Assembly: GCF_024298965.1 (NCBI RefSeq)
Contig: NZ_CP085193.1
Span: 8,246,001-8,310,000 of the forward strand
Reading direction: 5' to 3'
From: Streptomyces rapamycinicus NRRL 5491
GTDB lineage: Bacteria; Actinomycetota; Actinomycetes; Streptomycetales; Streptomycetaceae
DNA: 64,000 nucleotides
A model generated the notes under the pieces. The model was not told where the DNA came from and searched no databases. It saw only the letters and a list, made by a program, of their open reading frames with translations. The translations under genes and the position numbers were made by a program. Shown piece after piece: positions 60,868-64,000 of the stretch (its first letter is position 1; the number at the start of each line of letters is the position of its first letter).

Positions 60868-63580
60868 CTGCTCCCCGCACCTGCGGGGATGGTCCCGCGC
60901 AGCGGGAGGCCGAGAACGCCCGGCGCACCTGCTCCCCGCACCCGCGGGGATGGTCCCGGGCGGCCGTCGTGCCGCAGACCGATCGCGATCTGCTCCCCGC
61001 ACCCGCGGGGATGGTCCCGTGGGGAGGACGTCCTGGCGGTGCTGCTGCCGCTGCTCCCCGCACCCGCGGGGATGGTCCCCGCGAAACCGCGCCGCTCTCG
61101 CCGTCGCAGGACTGCTCCCCGCACCCGCGGGGATGGTCCCTGGCCTCGGTTCAGTCCCTGGTGGAGACGAAGCTGCTCCCCGCACCCGCGGGGATGGTCC
61201 CGGCAACGACCCGGACAACATTGCCAACCGGACCTGCTCCCCGCACCCGCGGGGATGGTCCCGAGGCGATCACGCAGGCCAACGAGGCAATGAACTGCTT
61301 CCCGCACCCGCGGGGATGGTCCCGACGCCGAACGCCTTGCCCCCGTCAAGACCGGCTGCTCCCCGCACCCGCGGGGATGGTCCCGAGGCCGGGGACCTGG
61401 TCTTCCCGGAGGCTGACTGCTCCCCGCACCCGCGGGGATGGTCCCACAGAGGGGAGTTGCGGGGCGCATCGGAAGGGCTGCTCCCCGCACCCGCGGGGAT
61501 GGTCCCGGCCCTCACCACGGCCAGCGCGATGTTGTCGGCTGCTCCCCGCACCCGCAGGGATGGTCCCGGCACCAAGCCGAAGACGTAGCCGGTGCCGGCC
61601 TGCTCCCCGCACCCGCGGGGATGGTCCCGATGGGCGATAACCGTGCGGCGAATGTCAGTACTGCTCCCCGCACCCGCGGGGGTGGTCCCACCACGGTCAT
61701 GGAGATCAAGGCCAAGTGCCGCTGCTCCCCGCACCCGCGGGGATGGTCCCCGCTCCCCGGTCGGGGTCAGGATGATGAGCTGCTGCTCCCCGCACCCGCG
61801 GGGATGGTCCCCAAGATCGCATCACGGCCGCGCTCCAGCTCGGCTGCTCCCCGCACCCGCGAGGATGGTCCCTGCCCGACGACGAACCGCGCGAGAACTG
61901 GCTCCTGCTCCCCGCACCCGCGGGGATGGTCCCTACGCAATCCGCGAGGAGTGCAGGACCGCCTGCTGCTCCCCGCACCCGCGGGGATGGTCCCCGCAGC
62001 TGACCAGCCGCCTCACGCCGCGTCCGCTGCTCCCCGCACCCGCGGGGATGGTCCCGGCAAGGTCGTCATCCACAACGGCGAGCCCGTCTGCTCCCCGCAC
62101 CCGCGGGGATGGTCCCTCGGGCACGAACGCTTTGCGCTCGGCATCTTCCTGCTCCCCGCACCCGCGGGGATGGTCCCACGGCGCCCCCTGCACCACGCAG
62201 GACGAATCCCTGCTCCCCGCACCCGCGGGGATGGTCCCACCTGGACATGGGGCGGTCCCCGGCGGTTTGCCTGCTCCCCGCACCCGCGGGGATCGTCCCA
62301 GCAGGCGCTGCATGTCACGATGACGCAACCGCTGCTCCCCGCACCCGCGGGGATGGTCCCTCCGCCACGACGAACTCGGGCGCATAGCCTGCCTCTCCCC
62401 GCACCCGCGGGGATGGTCCCTCACGCCCGCCCAGCAGGAAGCGCTGGGGTCGCTGCTCCCCGCACCCGCGGGGATGGTCCCAAGGCGCAACAGGCGGCTG
62501 ATGCCGTCTGCCCCTGCTCCCCGCACCCGCGGGGATGGTCCCAGGCCGCCGCGGGGGCGGCAGGGGCCCGGTACCTGCTCCCCGCACCCGCGGGGATGGT
62601 CCCAGGCCGCCGCGGGGGCGGCAGGGGCCCGGTACCTGCTCCCCGCACCCGCGGGGATGGTCCCGCACGGCGCTCGGCTGGCGGTTCTTCAACGGCCTGC
62701 TCCCCGCACCCGCGGGGATGGTCCCCCCATGGATCACCTGGGTCAGGTCCGGCTCGCACTGCTCCCCGCACCCGCGGGGATGGTCCCCCGAAGGAAGCCC
62801 TGCGCAAGGGCAGCATGGCCTGCTCCCCGCACCCGCGGGGATGGTCCCGGGGTGGTGATCATGCCCTCGGGCATGCGGATCTGCTCCCCGCACCCGCGGG
62901 GATGGTCCCCACCGCAGGTCAGCTGGCGTAGCAGCTATGCCCTGCTCCCCGCACCCGCGGGGATGGTCCCACCTCGACGGACATCGTGCCGGTGGGCAAG
63001 GGCTGCTCCCCGCACCCGCGGGGATGGTCCCGGGAGGAACCATCAATGGCCACCATCAAGATCCTGCTCCCCGCACCCGCGGGGATGGTCCCGCTACGTA
63101 TGGCGTGTCAGTGGGTGTCAGGCGCTGCTCCCCGCACCCGCGGGGATGGTCCCGCCGTGATCAGCGCGGGCAACCCGGCCACATGCTGCTCCCCGCACCC
63201 GCGGGGATGGTCCCTCGGCCTGACGCTTCGCCTCGGCCGGCCGAGCCTGCTCCCCGCACCCGCGGGGATGGTCCCTTGCGCATGTAGGAGACGGCGCCGA
63301 GGGCCGGCTGCTCCCCGCACCCGCGGGGATGGTCCCGAGTGCGACGGATCGTGCAGCCGGTGGGCCGACTGCTCCCCGCACCCGCGGGGATGGTCCCGCC
63401 GCGCCCATCAGCGCGAGCACGTGCTCCTCCTGCTCCCCGCACCCGCGGGGATGGTCCCCAAGATCGCATCACGGCCGCGCTCCAGCTCGGCTGCTCCCCG
63501 CACCCGCGGGGATGGTCCCTGGAGGCCCAGGCCCGCGGCTACGAGGACCTGCTGCTCCCGGCCCCTGCGGGGATGGTCCT
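60868..63580 (+). CRISPR. CRISPR array 5, 45 uniform repeats
   Basis: There are 45 repeats of 29 bases at an almost exact 61-base period (60868 to 63552), with 44 spacers, nearly all 32 bases. Repeats are almost identical (CTGCTCCCCGCACCC then GCGGGGATGGTCCC); only the last is clearly changed. This is the youngest and best-kept array. Two spacer duplications are visible: the neighbours 62543-62574 and 62604-62635 are identical, and the spacer at 61812-61843 recurs at 63459-63490. The array reads left to right away from cas2 of locus 3. Confidence 0.97.
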
Positions 63581-63748
63581 GCCTCGGGGGACCAGTTCTT
63601 GAACCTGGCGCGCTGCGGGGTGGCCCCTGGCGGCCGCGAGCGAGGCGTCGTCCGGAAGGAGTTCCCTACACCTACAGGGGATGGCTCCCGCTACGAGGCG
63701 CGGTGGCTGGAGACGGCCAACTGCTCCTCGCACTCGCGGTGATGAGTG
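63581..63748 (+). CRISPR. Decayed 3' tail of array 5
   Basis: Two or three repeat-like remnants follow at roughly array spacing: CGCGCTGCGGGGTGGCCCC near 63610, ACCTACAGGGGATGGCTCCC near 63671, and CTGCTCCTCGCACTCGCGG at 63720. They confirm the right side as the old, leader-distal end and close the island. Confidence 0.7.
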
Positions 63749-63863
63749 CTACCGTCCGGCAGAAAGTAAGTAGTGGTGACGATGAGCCTGTCGGCCGATC
63801 AGAAGGAGAGCGTATCCGTCGTTCGGTGACTGGAATACGGATGCTTTGGGAACGGGCTTGGCT

Positions 63864-64000
63864 ATGACTTCGCAACTCGCAGAGTGGGCCTGGAAGGCGG
63901 CGAAGACGGAACTGGCGTCAACTTTGCCGCGGCGCTGGGCGCACTCGCTGGGTGTGGCCGCAAGGGCCGTGGAACTGGCTCCCTTGCTTGGTGATTCGGC
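63864..64000 (+). CDS. HD-domain protein, partial (N-terminus only)
   Basis: From ATG 63864 the frame is open to the window edge: MTSQLAEWAWKAAKTELAST, then LPRRWAHSLGVAARAVELAP. The LPRRWAHxxGVAARA stretch is the usual start of actinobacterial HD-domain (metal-dependent phosphohydrolase-like) proteins; the HD pair itself would lie beyond the edge. It is the first gene after the CRISPR island. Function unknown. Confidence 0.65.
   Translation, partial: MTSQLAEWAWKAAKTELASTLPRRWAHSLGVAARAVELAPLLGDS

Noticed and set aside
60822..63867. Long open frames on both strands across array 5
   Set aside because: Same cause as for array 4: repetitive, stop-poor GC-rich repeats and no coding signal.

Overview
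The window is high-GC DNA with tight operons, GTG starts, a DmdR-type iron box and a bifunctional RNase H/phosphatase gene. All of this points to a Streptomyces or close relative; the assignment is inference from gene content. No tRNA or rRNA gene was seen.

Positions 1-23,550 are ordinary chromosomal genes. They comprise a partial membrane protein, a cell-wall amidase, a methyltransferase, an aminotransferase/dehydrogenase group beside an MFS exporter, a DesK/DesR-type two-component pair, and a MaoC hydratase-alcohol dehydrogenase-SDR operon behind a perfect KstR-like operator. They continue with a siderophore-binding lipoprotein behind an iron box, a Nif3/zinc-ribbon/RNase H-phosphatase run, KDPG aldolase, YaaA and a GH13 glucosidase. 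The RNase P RNA gene rnpB (about 23,551-23,963) is the last clearly housekeeping element.

From about 24.4 to 63.75 kb lies a roughly 39-kb island of type I-E CRISPR-Cas pieces and other defence-like genes. Locus 1 (26.5-36.3 kb) has a natural Cas3-Cse1 fusion, then cas11e, cas7e, cas5e, cas6e, cas1 and cas2, followed by array 1 and a short array 2. A second copy of a DUF2637 membrane-protein gene, carrying a frameshift, breaks a repeat of array 2. Array 3 follows. Locus 2 (40.2-48.6 kb) has cse1, cas11e, cas7e, cas5e and cas6e facing a separate cas3. Locus 3 (57.9-60.8 kb) keeps only cas5e, cas6e, cas1 and an amber-interrupted cas2, truncated upstream beside an IS256-type transposase fragment. 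Array 5, with 45 very uniform repeats, follows it.

Between locus 2 and array 4, where a type I-E operon would carry cas1-cas2, there is a cassette with no equivalent in the other loci. It holds a divergent Abi-like reverse transcriptase (motif WGDD), an AbiEii-like nucleotidyltransferase, and a convergent, translationally coupled three-gene operon (cupin-like protein, C-terminally membrane-anchored protein, unknown protein). A stub of the cas1 3' end and cas2 5' end survives at its right edge, directly against array 4, whose leader is missing. This cassette is the best candidate for an undescribed system.

All arrays read left to right. Two main repeat classes are present, plus a diverged block at the 5' side of array 4. 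Loci 1 and 2 each look capable of interference. No locus has both adaptation genes intact: cas1 of locus 1 has a displaced reading frame, cas2 of locus 3 has a stop, and locus 2 keeps only a stub. Cas1 of locus 3 and Cas2 of locus 1 might still work together. The window ends inside an HD-domain gene.
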